Source: Flavobacterium frigoris PS1
GTDB taxonomy: Bacteria; Bacteroidota; Bacteroidia; Flavobacteriales; Flavobacteriaceae
Assembly (NCBI RefSeq): GCF_000252125.1
Contig: NZ_AHKF01000010.1
Coordinates: forward strand, 62,001 to 126,000
DNA: 64,000 nt
Reading direction: 5' to 3'
In this document: positions 34,481 to 43,340 of the stretch, one piece after another
How the letters are laid out: every line of letters begins with the position of its first letter
Numbering within the stretch: the first letter of the stretch is position 1
The notes under the pieces: model-generated
Told to the model about the DNA's origin: nothing
The model's input: the letters and a program-made list of their open reading frames with translations, nothing else
The model's database searches: none
Translations under genes and position numbers: made by a program

Positions 34481-35512
34481 TTATATTTTATTAATAGTTT
34501 CCGTTTTCTTCACAATATCTCTTATAATGGTATCAAGCTCAGTCCCAGAATCAAAAAAGTGACTCCATAAATCTTGATATTCAGCGGGAATTTCGTCTGA
34601 CTCTTTCATAAAATCAACGATTGACATCATTTTTGCTAAAGGCGCCCTAACAACATGCGAATGTGTCCACGCAATTTCTTTCAGACTTTTATTTTGGTCC
34701 TCTATAGTAGTAATGTACTGCATCTGCTTCGTTATATCATTTGCCATAACCAATTTAGCTTTTTGGTCATTAAAAAAAATGATATTACTTTGGATCTCCA
34801 CATTAATTATTTTCCCGTCTTTTTTCTTATGTCTCAAATATTTCTTTTTGAGATTTTCTTTATATTGGCTGAAGGAATTAACCCCTTCATCAAAAATTGA
34901 ATAGTCCTCTACTGGCCAGATTTCCTTAATCGTCATTTTAAGAAATTCCTCCTTTGTATAACCATAGTTATTTACAGCAGCATCATTTACATCCAGAAAC
35001 TGAAAAGTCCCTAAATCATAAACCCACATAGGTAAGGGACTTAAATGAAAAAGATCACTATATCGTGTTTTTGCCATCTCATATGAAAAGAAAATCTTTT
35101 TTCGTTCTATGGCACAAACTATACTCTTATACAGCATCGCTGTTGTTAAGTCCTCCTTAATTACGTAATCTGAAATACCTTGAGAAATTGATTTAAGAGA
35201 CATCTCTTCATCAGCAATTGTGGCCAAAACTACTATTGGGCTAAAGAATACTAAATCTAACATTTTAGTAACTACTTCCTTCTTATCGATATCAGGTAGT
35301 GTAAGATCCAATAATACCGCGTCAAAAAATTTATCTTCGGAAGCCAAGATGAACGAGGCTTCCTCAAAGTCCTTCGCATGTTTGACTTCTGACTTAAAAT
35401 CGAATGCTGCTATTAATCGTTTTATTGTCTCATAATCGCTGAAATTATCTTCAACAATTAGAATAGAATACATTTTTGGCTTTTCAGTCATTTCCCTATT
35501 ATTCACTTTCAT
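34481..35512 (-). CDS. REC-PAS-DHp phosphorelay protein lacking an ATPase domain
   Basis: The 343-residue protein has a receiver domain (about 14-135; acidic IVEDNFSD, Asp in LLDLTLPD), a PAS domain (about 145-270) and a C-terminal DHp-like region with THSHVVRAPLAK (about 281-292), where the His is the expected phospho-acceptor. It ends about 50 residues later with no HATPase domain, so it cannot phosphorylate itself. It may act as a phosphotransfer or dimerisation hub with the receiver protein just downstream. ATGs at codons 8 and 14 are alternative starts. No kinase is adjacent. Confidence 0.88.
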   Translation of the reverse strand: MKVNNREMTEKPKMYSILIVEDNFSDYETIKRLIAAFDFKSEVKHAKDFEEASFILASEDKFFDAVLLDLTLPDIDKKEVVTKMLDLVFFSPIVVLATIADEEMSLKSISQGISDYVIKEDLTTAMLYKSIVCAIERKKIFFSYEMAKTRYSDLFHLSPLPMWVYDLGTFQFLDVNDAAVNNYGYTKEEFLKMTIKEIWPVEDYSIFDEGVNSFSQYKENLKKKYLRHKKKDGKIINVEIQSNIIFFNDQKAKLVMANDITKQMQYITTIEDQNKSLKEIAWTHSHVVRAPLAKMMSIVDFMKESDEIPAEYQDLWSHFFDSGTELDTIIRDIVKKTETINKI

Positions 35513-35553
35513 AATCCAACATTGTAACTCCCTTCAAAACACACTCACTAATC

Positions 35554-37239
35554 TTAACCTTTAGGAATGGCTTCTATAAGCTTCTTTGTATATTCCTTTT
35601 GAGGGTTAGCATACAATGCATCAGCATCAGCAATTTCCTCAATTTTCCCTTTGTTCATTACTAAAACCTGGTCACTCATGTATTTTACCACCGCTAAATC
35701 ATGTGAAATGAAGATGTAGGTAAAACCAAAATTCTCTTTTAGCTCGTTTAACAGGTTTAAAACCTGCGCCTGCACCGATATGTCCAAAGCCGAAACTGAT
35801 TCGTCACAAACAATCAATTTGGGCTGTAGCGCAATAGTTCGAGCTATTCCTATTCTTTGTCTTTGTCCGCCAGAAAATTCATGCGGATAACGGTTAAAAA
35901 ACTCGCCTCCGAGTCCTACTCTTTCAAGGATTTCAATAGTCTTGGCTTTTCTTTCTTTATCATTTTTATATAAACCATGAACTTGCATTGGCTCCATAAT
36001 GGCTTTTCCAACTGGTATTCTAGGATTCAACGAAGAATACGGATCTTGAAAAATAATCTGTATTTCTTTTCTGAGTTTTTTGACTTCAGCGTTCCCTAAT
36101 TTAGTAATGTCTTGCCCACGATATAAAATCTGCCCAGATGTAGCTTTGTCTAATTGCAATATAGCATTTCCTAATGTCGACTTACCGCAACCACTTTCCC
36201 CTACCAATCCTAAAGTTTCGCCTTCATACAACTTGAAGCTGACGTCATTTACTGCTTTAAAACCTGACTTTTTTCCAAAGAAACCAGCTGTAGAAAAATA
36301 CTCTTTTTCTACATTAATAACTTCTAAAATGGGTTGCTGACTGTATAGTTGATCATGGAATTGAGCTCTATCCACCGGAGTCACAATTTCTGAATTTATG
36401 TTGTCACTTAAAAAATCCTGAATGGTGGGCAATCGTTTCAAACGAACGTCTAACGATGGTCTTGAAGCGATTAAAGCTTTAGTATAATTGTGTTCCGGAT
36501 TTTTAAAAATTTGTTTTACTTCACCCTGTTCTACAATCTCACCTTTATACATCACTAAAACACGGTGTGCAATCTCAGAAACCAGAGACAAATCATGGGA
36601 TATAAAAATGATACTCATTCCTGTTTCCTGTTGAATGTCTTTCAACAATTGAATAATTTCTTTTTGAACCGTAACATCAAGCGCGGTTGTAGGCTCGTCA
36701 GCTATCAATAACTGTGGTTTACAAGCAATAGCCATGGCAATCATGACACGCTGTTTTTGTCCACCAGAAATTTCATGGGGATATTTGCCGAATAATATTT
36801 CAGGCTCTGGCAGTTTTACCTTTTCAAATAGTGAAAGTGTTTCTGCCTTAGATTCTGATTTAGATAATTTTGTGTGTTGCAATAGAATTTCCTGAACTTG
36901 AAAACCACATTTCAATGATGGATTAAGTGAACTCATCGGTTCTTGAAAAATCATGGCGATCTCATTCCCACGAAGGTTCTGTAGTTCTCTTTCGCTCAAA
37001 TGCGCTACATTTTTCCCATCAAAAACGATTGTACCTTCAGAAATCTTAGAAATATGCGCCGGTAACAATCCCATAATAGCTAAAGAAGAAACAGACTTTC
37101 CTGAACCTGATTCACCTACGATTCCCAGAATTTCATTTTCATGCAAGTCATAACTGATGTTTTTTATAACAGCGTTATAACCCCCTTCCTTTTTGAAAGA
37201 AATTTCCAGATTATTTATCGAAAGTAAAGGTTTGTTCAT
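35554..37239 (-). CDS. Double ATP-binding protein of a peptide ABC importer (DppDF/YejF type)
   Basis: The 561-residue protein is two fused ABC ATPases. The first has Walker A GESGSGKS (about 41-48), signature ISGGQKQR and Walker B LLIADEPT. The second has Walker A GESGCGKST (about 346-354), signature FSGGQRQR and Walker B LIVCDESVS. Each half is followed by an oligopeptide/nickel-type C-terminal tail (KNPEHNYTKALIASRPSL). It energises uptake of di- or oligopeptides. The permease and binding protein genes are not adjacent, which is common in flavobacteria. Confidence 0.93.
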   Translation of the reverse strand: MNKPLLSINNLEISFKKEGGYNAVIKNISYDLHENEILGIVGESGSGKSVSSLAIMGLLPAHISKISEGTIVFDGKNVAHLSERELQNLRGNEIAMIFQEPMSSLNPSLKCGFQVQEILLQHTKLSKSESKAETLSLFEKVKLPEPEILFGKYPHEISGGQKQRVMIAMAIACKPQLLIADEPTTALDVTVQKEIIQLLKDIQQETGMSIIFISHDLSLVSEIAHRVLVMYKGEIVEQGEVKQIFKNPEHNYTKALIASRPSLDVRLKRLPTIQDFLSDNINSEIVTPVDRAQFHDQLYSQQPILEVINVEKEYFSTAGFFGKKSGFKAVNDVSFKLYEGETLGLVGESGCGKSTLGNAILQLDKATSGQILYRGQDITKLGNAEVKKLRKEIQIIFQDPYSSLNPRIPVGKAIMEPMQVHGLYKNDKERKAKTIEILERVGLGGEFFNRYPHEFSGGQRQRIGIARTIALQPKLIVCDESVSALDISVQAQVLNLLNELKENFGFTYIFISHDLAVVKYMSDQVLVMNKGKIEEIADADALYANPQKEYTKKLIEAIPKG

Positions 37240-37307
37240 GACGACAAAAGTAACAATTTAACCGTAATATTGATCTAAATGTTGAAAACTGGCAGCGGAA
37301 ATCTCAT

Positions 37308-38021
37308 TTAAACATGAATAATCTCATCATCTATCAACAAATCTTCTCTTCTCAGTCTTAGAAAAATTTGGGCAACGGCAATAGTGTCTTTTTCACAGTA
37401 AGTTACGATGCGGTCGATATCTTTATCCACATAAAAAACATGCCCTACCTGACTGCCGTCAATATCCCCTTTTGGCGAAGGAATCCCTAGTACTTTACAC
37501 AGTAGTTTTAAAGAGGTAAAATGTTTGTAATCTCCGAATTTCCATAACTCCAAGGTATCCAAATGCGGAATTTCCCATGGTTTTTTTCCAAATAAATTCA
37601 GTTTATTAGGAATAGGAATTTGGTTTATGATCATTCTTCTGGCTATAAATGGAATATCAAACTCCTTCGCGTTATGTCCGCACAAAATATGTTGCGGCTG
37701 ATTGAAATGTGTATTTAGCAGATTATTGAAATCTTTTAGAATCTTAGTTTCTTCACCAAAAAAAGAGGTCACCCGAAAATTTCGGATATCGCCTTTGGTG
37801 ACAAAAAACCCGACAGAAATGCATACGACTTTCCCGAATTCGGCCCAAATTCCAGCTCGATCATAGAAACCCTCTGGAGTATGCTCCTCTTTTCGTTGGT
37901 ATTGGGTTTTTTGTTCCCACAATTCTTTCATCTCTGAATCTAATTCGCTGAAATCAGCGGTTTCAGGCACTGTTTCAATGTCTAAGAACAGTATGTTGTC
38001 AAGACGGATTTTTTCAATCAT
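37308..38021 (-). CDS. Predicted PolB-like 3'-5' exonuclease (DEDD superfamily)
   Basis: The 237-residue protein shows the three exonuclease motifs: ExoI LDIETVPE (about 14-21), ExoII GHNAKEFDIPFIARR, and ExoIII YCEKDTIAVAQIFLR near the C-terminus with the last Asp. It is a metal-dependent nuclease of the ribonuclease H fold, probably in DNA repair or RNA turnover. It starts 11 nt after the end of ogt, so a shared repair-related transcript is likely. Confidence 0.88.
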   Translation of the reverse strand: MIEKIRLDNILFLDIETVPETADFSELDSEMKELWEQKTQYQRKEEHTPEGFYDRAGIWAEFGKVVCISVGFFVTKGDIRNFRVTSFFGEETKILKDFNNLLNTHFNQPQHILCGHNAKEFDIPFIARRMIINQIPIPNKLNLFGKKPWEIPHLDTLELWKFGDYKHFTSLKLLCKVLGIPSPKGDIDGSQVGHVFYVDKDIDRIVTYCEKDTIAVAQIFLRLRREDLLIDDEIIHV

Positions 38022-38032
38022 AGCTCAGTATA

Positions 38033-38503
38033 TTAAAATAAACTTTGTTGCGTTGTTGGGTTCTCGTGTTCCAGTAGCCATTTTTTGCGCCATAAACCTC
38101 CTGCATAACCAGTCAGCGAACCATTAGTACCAATGACTCTATGACAGGGAACAACAATCCACAATGGATTTTTCCCATTAGCGGAAGCCACAGCACGAAT
38201 GGCCTTGACATCACCTAAAATTTTGGACTGTTCCATATATGTTCTGGTTTCTCCGTAGGGAATTTCTAACAATGATTTCCACACTTTTTGCTGAAACTCA
38301 GTTCCCTTTGGGTTCACCTTAAAAGTGAAATTGTTTCTTTTCCCTTCGAAATATTCATTAAGCTGAACTACAGCATTTACCAAAATTGCTGGAACTATTT
38401 CCGAAGCTTCTCCCTCGTCAGAAACTGAAATTACTGAAACGCCATTTTTGTCCCCTATAATTGTAGCGATCCCTAAAGTCGTTTTGATGTAAGCTGTTTC
38501 CAT
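38033..38503 (-). CDS. ogt: Methylated-DNA-protein cysteine methyltransferase
   Basis: The ATG at 38503 (METAYIKTTLG) is chosen over an upstream in-frame start at 38560, which adds 19 hydrophobic residues foreign to the family. The 156-residue protein has the helix-turn-helix region FQQKVWKSLLEIPYGETRTY, the active-site Cys in VVPCHRVIG (about 122) and the GYAGGLWRKKWLLEHE end. It repairs O6-methylguanine by irreversible methyl transfer. The PolB-like exonuclease gene follows. Confidence 0.94.
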   Translation of the reverse strand: METAYIKTTLGIATIIGDKNGVSVISVSDEGEASEIVPAILVNAVVQLNEYFEGKRNNFTFKVNPKGTEFQQKVWKSLLEIPYGETRTYMEQSKILGDVKAIRAVASANGKNPLWIVVPCHRVIGTNGSLTGYAGGLWRKKWLLEHENPTTQQSLF

Positions 38504-38582
38504 TGAATAAAAATAATAAATTAAAGCATTTAATACACATAGAAAGCTTAAAGTTCGCAAAGCGGTTATTTTGAAAGTATTG

Positions 38583-38618
38583 AAAACAGAAAAACCACTC
38601 GCTTTCGCAAATGGTTTT
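38583..38618 (-). terminator. Terminator for the cytochrome c lipoprotein gene
   Basis: On the minus strand AAAACCATTTGC pairs with GCGAGTGGTTTT around a GAAA tetraloop (12-bp stem with two G-T pairs), then a T-rich run. It lies downstream of the 38735-39151 gene and just past repeat copy E. Confidence 0.7.
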
Positions 38619-38623
38619 GTTTT

Positions 38624-38705
38624 TTAGCCCTGATGGCAGTGGCATCCTTTTTTTGCCTTCTTTAGGCAAGGAAAGATATAACGAACAGCAGGAATTAGCT
38701 CCTAA
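38624..38705 (+). repeat. Dispersed palindromic element, copy E
   Basis: The left end is TTAGCCCTGATGGCAGTGGC, followed by ATCC; the central hairpin TTTTTTTGCCT/AGGCAAGGAAA has loop TCTTT; the right end is GATATAACGAACAGCAGGAA followed by TTAGCTCCTAA. It opposes the flanking genes. Its loop and adjacent bases match copy B. Confidence 0.85.
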
Positions 38706-38734
38706 TTGTACTGAACCAAGCCCAGCGGAATCTC

Positions 38735-39151
38735 TTATTGTAAATTACTATAAATATACGCTTCTAAGCCTTTTAGCTCTTCATCAGACATTGCTTTTGT
38801 AATAACGAAATTAGCTTTCATAATTTCATATTGCGCAGGATCGACAATAGGCTCTCCCTCTCCTTTCAAAAACGTAACTATATCTGCGTTTTTATCTTTA
38901 TAAATTTTCGCAATATCCTGAACGCTAGGTCCTATTAATTTTTTATCAACTTGATGGCACGACACACAGTTTCCTTTTCCTTGGAAGATAGTTTCCCCCA
39001 GTTTTTCTGGTGTCTGCACTTCAGCTTGCATTCCTTCTGATGCTGCCGCTTCATTGGCAACTGCTTCCTCTTGTTTTCCAAAAGATTCCTCTTCCTTATT
39101 TTTACAAGATAAGGCTAAGAAAACCATTGCTAATACTATTATTTTTTTCAT
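38735..39151 (-). CDS. Cytochrome c lipoprotein (class I)
   Basis: The 138-residue product has the lipobox LALSC (Cys 16), a Glu/Ala-rich linker, and a cytochrome c domain with the heme motif CVSCH (62-66), LIGPSVQDIAKIY, and a likely axial Met in IMKANF. It is a membrane-tethered electron carrier on the outer face of the cytoplasmic membrane or in the periplasm. It sits next to the heme biosynthesis region on the same strand, 87 nt after hemB, but has its own terminator. Confidence 0.92.
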   Translation of the reverse strand: MKKIIVLAMVFLALSCKNKEEESFGKQEEAVANEAAASEGMQAEVQTPEKLGETIFQGKGNCVSCHQVDKKLIGPSVQDIAKIYKDKNADIVTFLKGEGEPIVDPAQYEIMKANFVITKAMSDEELKGLEAYIYSNLQ

Positions 39152-39238
39152 GATATAAGTGTTTATTTTCTCAAAGTTAGACTAATAATACTTCCTAAAT
39201 GGTACGAATTATCATCTAATTTAAAATCTATGACTTCA

Positions 39239-40234
39239 TTACTTACTTAAAAGTATCGCAGCTTCCTTTGCAAAATAGGTTGAGATCAGACTTGCTCCAG
39301 CGCGCTTGATACACATCAATTGCTCCATCATGATTTTATCATGATCTAACCAACCCCTTTCGGCAGCGGCCTTGATCATCGCATACTCACCAGAAACATG
39401 GTAAACCGTTACGGGAACATTTACCGCATTTTTTACTTCCCGAACGATGTCTAAATAAGCAATTCCGGGTTTCACCATTACCATATCAGCACCTTCTTCG
39501 ACATCCCAAAGAGCTTCTTTAATAGCTTCTATGCGATTTGCATAGTCCATTTGGTATGTTTTTTTATCCATGGGAATTACTACATCTGATTCTCTTGGCG
39601 CGCTGTCTAAAGCATCACGAAAAGGTCCGTAAAATGCAGAAGCATATTTAGCTGAATAACTCATGATTCCCACATTAGGATAACCAGCAGCATCCAAGCC
39701 TTCACGCAAACGCAGTACACGTCCATCCATCATGTCAGATGGTGCTACGAAATCGGCGCCAGCCTCTGCATGAGAAACTGCCATTTTTACCAAAGCTGTA
39801 TTTGTTGAATCATTTTCTACATCGCCATTTGCTATGATTCCGTCATGACCATAAATTGAATATGGATCCAAAGCTACATCCGGCATAACAATCATTTCTG
39901 GACATGCCGTTTTGATGGCGCGAATTGCATTTTGCATCAATCCGTCTTTATTCCAAGCTTCTTTTCCTGTATTGTCTTTTAAGTTTTCGCTTACCTTAAC
40001 GTATATGTTAATCGCACGAATCCCTAAAGCATATATTTCTTGCACTTCTTTTACCGTTAAATCAATCGAACGACGAAAGATTCCTGGCATAGAACCAATT
40101 TCTACTTCTACGTTTTCACCTTCAGCAATAAACATGGGAAACATAAAATCGGATGGACTTAAACTAGTTTCACGAACTAGACTTCTGATGGATTCATTGG
40201 TTCTTAATCTTCGACCTCTTTGTAATGGGAACAT
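39239..40234 (-). CDS. hemB: Porphobilinogen synthase (delta-aminolevulinate dehydratase)
   Basis: The 331-residue protein has the two active-site Lys motifs, SYSAKYASAFYGPFR and MVKPGIAYLD, and condenses two 5-aminolevulinates into porphobilinogen. The segment that carries the zinc-binding Cys in E. coli-type enzymes reads MPDVALDPYSIYGHDG here, with no Cys, so this is the magnesium-type or zinc-independent form. It is the last hem gene of the leftward cluster, 82 nt after hemF. Confidence 0.97.
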   Translation of the reverse strand: MFPLQRGRRLRTNESIRSLVRETSLSPSDFMFPMFIAEGENVEVEIGSMPGIFRRSIDLTVKEVQEIYALGIRAINIYVKVSENLKDNTGKEAWNKDGLMQNAIRAIKTACPEMIVMPDVALDPYSIYGHDGIIANGDVENDSTNTALVKMAVSHAEAGADFVAPSDMMDGRVLRLREGLDAAGYPNVGIMSYSAKYASAFYGPFRDALDSAPRESDVVIPMDKKTYQMDYANRIEAIKEALWDVEEGADMVMVKPGIAYLDIVREVKNAVNVPVTVYHVSGEYAMIKAAAERGWLDHDKIMMEQLMCIKRAGASLISTYFAKEAAILLSK

Positions 40235-40316
40235 AATATTTTTAGTTTAAAGTTTCAGGTTTAAAATGTTTATTGTTAAACCCATTTAAAATTTAAAATT
40301 CAGCAGTCAAAATAAA

Positions 40317-41219
40317 CTATACCCAATCTCTCAAGTTTTCTAATACGCTTACTAATTTCTCTTCTTCGCTTCCAGCTTCTGCATGATGATCATACACCCA
40401 TTGTACATTTGGTGGTAAACTCATCAGGATACTCTCAATTCTTCCGTTGGTTTTTAAGCCAAATAAAGTGCCTTTATCATGAACCAAATTAAACTCAACG
40501 TAACGGCCACGACGGATTTCCTGCCATGTTCGTTGTTCATCTGTGTATGGTAAATTTTTTCTTTTCTCTACAATTGGAACATAAGCCTGAAGGAAACTGT
40601 TTCCCACTTCAGATACAAAATGGAACCAATCTTGCATTTTAATTCCCTCTGTCTCTTTGCAATAATCGAAAAACAACCCTCCTATTCCACGTGCTTCGTT
40701 GCGATGTGCATTCCAGAAATAGGCATCGCATTGTTTTTTATATTTTGGATAAAAGTCCAAATTGTGTTTATCACAGGCCGTTTTACAGGTTTGATGAAAA
40801 TGGATTGCATCTTCTTCAAACAAATAATAAGGCGTTAAATCTTGTCCACCGCCAAACCATTGCTGAATAACATTCCCGTTATCATCGTACATTTCAAAAT
40901 AACGCCAGTTGGCATGAACCGTAGGCACCATTGGATTCTTTGGATGTAAAACTAAACTTAGTCCACAGGCAAAAAAATCAGCTTCGCCTACATTAAACAT
41001 CTTTTGCATGGCTTCTGGCAACTTTCCGTGAACGGCTGAGATATTCACTCCGCCTTTTTCAAAAACTTTACCGTTTTCAATCACACGAGTTCTTCCTCCG
41101 CCACCTTCCAGACGTTCCCAAAGGTCTTCACGGAATTTAGCTTGACCATCAACCGCTTCTAAACCAGCGACAATAGTGTCTTGAAGATTTTGTATGTATG
41201 TAAAAAATTGTTCTTTCAT
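40317..41219 (-). CDS. hemF: Oxygen-dependent coproporphyrinogen III oxidase
   Basis: The 300-residue protein shows the HemF signatures GGGGRTRV, WRYFEMYDDNGNVIQQWFGG and GGQDLTPYYLFEEDAIHFH, with RRGRYVEFNLVHDKGT and GRIESILMSLPP near the end. It converts coproporphyrinogen III to protoporphyrinogen IX with O2. It follows the unknown 124-residue gene by 6 nt. Together with HemJ and HemH it places this organism on the classical aerobic protoporphyrin route. Confidence 0.97.
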   Translation of the reverse strand: MKEQFFTYIQNLQDTIVAGLEAVDGQAKFREDLWERLEGGGGRTRVIENGKVFEKGGVNISAVHGKLPEAMQKMFNVGEADFFACGLSLVLHPKNPMVPTVHANWRYFEMYDDNGNVIQQWFGGGQDLTPYYLFEEDAIHFHQTCKTACDKHNLDFYPKYKKQCDAYFWNAHRNEARGIGGLFFDYCKETEGIKMQDWFHFVSEVGNSFLQAYVPIVEKRKNLPYTDEQRTWQEIRRGRYVEFNLVHDKGTLFGLKTNGRIESILMSLPPNVQWVYDHHAEAGSEEEKLVSVLENLRDWV

Positions 41220-41225
41220 TGTAAT

Positions 41226-41600
41226 TTATAATTTGACAGCAGCAATTTTACTAATTATTTCAAATGAAAACGTCTTACTATCTATTTGAATATGATTATA
41301 AATAGCAATTGCTTTTACCGAAAAATCATATTGATTACTTTTAGAATAGGCGATTAAAAAGTCGGCGAATTGTTCTTTTTGAGCCCAATCCATTTCGTAT
41401 TTATCTAACAATTGAATCAAATTTTTTTCTTCAATTTGATCCAAAATCACAGTTGTTAGATCGAAATCAGTCAGTTGACTGTCAATTAAACTGGTATCTT
41501 CAATATTCCAAAATTTAGGCACAAAAACCAAAGAAAGTAAAGTGCTCAACATATTGTCGATCTTTACTTTCTTCTCGTCTCTTAATCCTTTATTTAGCAT
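41226..41600 (-). CDS. Unknown 124-residue protein inside the heme operon
   Basis: The product is acidic-neutral, predicted all-helical, without signal peptide or Cys. Segments include DNMLSTLLSLVFVPKFWNIED, SQLTDFDLTTVILDQIEEKN and FSVKAIAIYNHIQID. It lies 6 nt after hemE and 6 nt before hemF, so it is co-translated with both. I do not recognise the family. The tight placement suggests a role in heme synthesis, for example as a scaffold or regulator, but that is context only. Confidence 0.8.
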   Translation of the reverse strand: MLNKGLRDEKKVKIDNMLSTLLSLVFVPKFWNIEDTSLIDSQLTDFDLTTVILDQIEEKNLIQLLDKYEMDWAQKEQFADFLIAYSKSNQYDFSVKAIAIYNHIQIDSKTFSFEIISKIAAVKL

Positions 41601-41606
41601 CTGCTA

Positions 41607-42632
41607 CTATTGGTTGTATTCTTTCACAGCATCGATAAATGCTTTAGCGTGATCAACAGGAATATTTGGTAAAATACCGTGACCTAAATTCACGATGTAT
41701 TTGTCTTTTCCGAATTCGTCAATCATTTCATGCACCATTTTCTTGATAACAGGAATTGGAGACAATAGTCTTGACGGATCAAAATTTCCTTGCAATGTGA
41801 TGTTTCCACCAGATAAATATCTTGCGTTTCTTGGAGAACAAGTCCAGTCAACTCCTAATGCAGAAGCGCGACTTTTTCCCATTTCACCAAGAGCGAACCA
41901 ACATCCTTTTCCGAAAACAATAACCGGAGCATCATCAGCTAATGCTTCAACGATTTGGTTAATGTATTTCCAAGAGAATTCTTGATAATCTACTGGAGAT
42001 AACATTCCGCCCCAAGAGTCAAAAATTTGAACGGCATCTACTCCTGATTTTACTTTTTCTTTTAGGTATAAAATAGTGGTATCCGTAATTTTTTGCAATA
42101 AAACATGCGCTGCTTCTGGGTGCGAAAAACAAAATCCTTTAGCTTTATCAAAGCTTTTAGATCCTTGTCCTTCTACTGCGTAACACATGATTGTCCACGG
42201 TGAACCTGCGAAACCAATTAATGGTACCTCATCATTCAACATTTCTTTAGTCAATTTAATGGCCTCAAAAACGTACCCTAAAGTTTCGTGAACATCAGGA
42301 ACGATTACTTTCTCGACATCTTGAATCGTACGAATAGGATGTGGCAAATACGGACCAAAATTAGGTTTCATTTCTACTTCAATCCCCATTGCTTGAGGAA
42401 TTACCAAGATATCCGAGAATAAAATAGCCGCATCCGGAGCAATTCTACGAATAGGCTGAACCGTGATTTCGGCAGCTAATTCTGGAGTTTGACAACGAGT
42501 AAAAAAATCATATTTATCACGCAATGCAATAAATTCAGGCAAATATCTACCCGCTTGACGCATCATCCAAACTGGCGGACGCTGTACTGTTTCTCCTTTT
42601 AATGCTCTTAAAAATAAGTCGTTCTTGATCAT
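41607..42632 (-). CDS. hemE: Uroporphyrinogen decarboxylase
   Basis: The 341-residue protein has the N-terminal signature [17 protein letters not shown], the catalytic Asp in [13 protein letters not shown], and [16 protein letters not shown]. It removes four carboxyl groups from uroporphyrinogen III to make coproporphyrinogen III in the cytosol. It begins 3 nt after hemD ends. The gene order hemA-C-D-E follows the pathway steps closely. Confidence 0.97.
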   Translation of the reverse strand: MIKNDLFLRALKGETVQRPPVWMMRQAGRYLPEFIALRDKYDFFTRCQTPELAAEITVQPIRRIAPDAAILFSDILVIPQAMGIEVEMKPNFGPYLPHPIRTIQDVEKVIVPDVHETLGYVFEAIKLTKEMLNDEVPLIGFAGSPWTIMCYAVEGQGSKSFDKAKGFCFSHPEAAHVLLQKITDTTILYLKEKVKSGVDAVQIFDSWGGMLSPVDYQEFSWKYINQIVEALADDAPVIVFGKGCWFALGEMGKSRASALGVDWTCSPRNARYLSGGNITLQGNFDPSRLLSPIPVIKKMVHEMIDEFGKDKYIVNLGHGILPNIPVDHAKAFIDAVKEYNQ

Positions 42633-42635
42633 GTT

Positions 42636-43340
42636 TTATATTTTATCTAATGGCTCAGTGCTTTCTTCTGTATTATAATATGCTATAACTTCAACAATTA
42701 CATCTTCAATTGTTGGTATTTCGGCAATTACAATATTTTTAACTTTATTTAATTCTAATGATTTTGCGGTAGTATTTCCTACGCAAAAACAAACTTCGTT
42801 CTTGATTTTATTATTTGTCAAATAACTTTCAACGGCAGATGGACTAAAAAATAGAATTCCATCAAAATTTTCCTGCTCTGATATTTTGAAAGGCGCTAAC
42901 TTGGTTTCGTAGACCTCTATTTCATTAAAAGTTATTCCTGCATTTTTTAATGCTTCTGGCAAAGTCTCTTTGCGCAAATTTCCGCTTAAAAAAGTATAGC
43001 TTTCTTTGTTGTAAATTAAAGTGATTATTTCAGCTAATTCAGATGCGTAGTCTAAATAGACATCCACAGTGAAACCATTTGCTTCTAGTAATTCTTTAGT
43101 TTTAATCCCCACACAAAATACAGGTTTCGCCTTTAGAACTTCCCAACCGCTTTGTTCGATCAAACTTAAAACAGCATTTTGGCTACTAAAAATCAAGTTG
43201 TTATTGATTGAATTCAGTTCAAAAAGGTTATTTTTAATTTCGATGAAGTCTTGCTCTAAAAGATCAAAATTAGCATCAAGAAATACTTGTCTTTGTTCTT
43301 CCGACAATGTTTTGGTGGATAAAATGCTCGTTTGACTCAT
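42636..43340 (-). CDS. hemD: Uroporphyrinogen-III synthase
   Basis: The 234-residue protein is poorly conserved, as is usual for HemD, but shows a two-lobed alternating alpha/beta pattern, NNLIFSSQNAVLSLIEQ, CVGIKTKELLEANGF, and the characteristic FDGILFFSPSAVESYL followed by CFCVGNTTAKSLE. It closes the linear tetrapyrrole with inversion of ring D. Its ATG overlaps the hemC stop by one base (TAATG), which implies coupled translation with the enzyme that makes its unstable substrate. Confidence 0.92.
   Translation of the reverse strand: MSQTSILSTKTLSEEQRQVFLDANFDLLEQDFIEIKNNLFELNSINNNLIFSSQNAVLSLIEQSGWEVLKAKPVFCVGIKTKELLEANGFTVDVYLDYASELAEIITLIYNKESYTFLSGNLRKETLPEALKNAGITFNEIEVYETKLAPFKISEQENFDGILFFSPSAVESYLTNNKIKNEVCFCVGNTTAKSLELNKVKNIVIAEIPTIEDVIVEVIAYYNTEESTEPLDKI

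Noticed and set aside
38418-38669. 83-codon minus-strand frame across repeat copy E and the start of ogt
   Set aside because: It is built from the palindromic repeat and a terminator and overlaps ogt in another frame.
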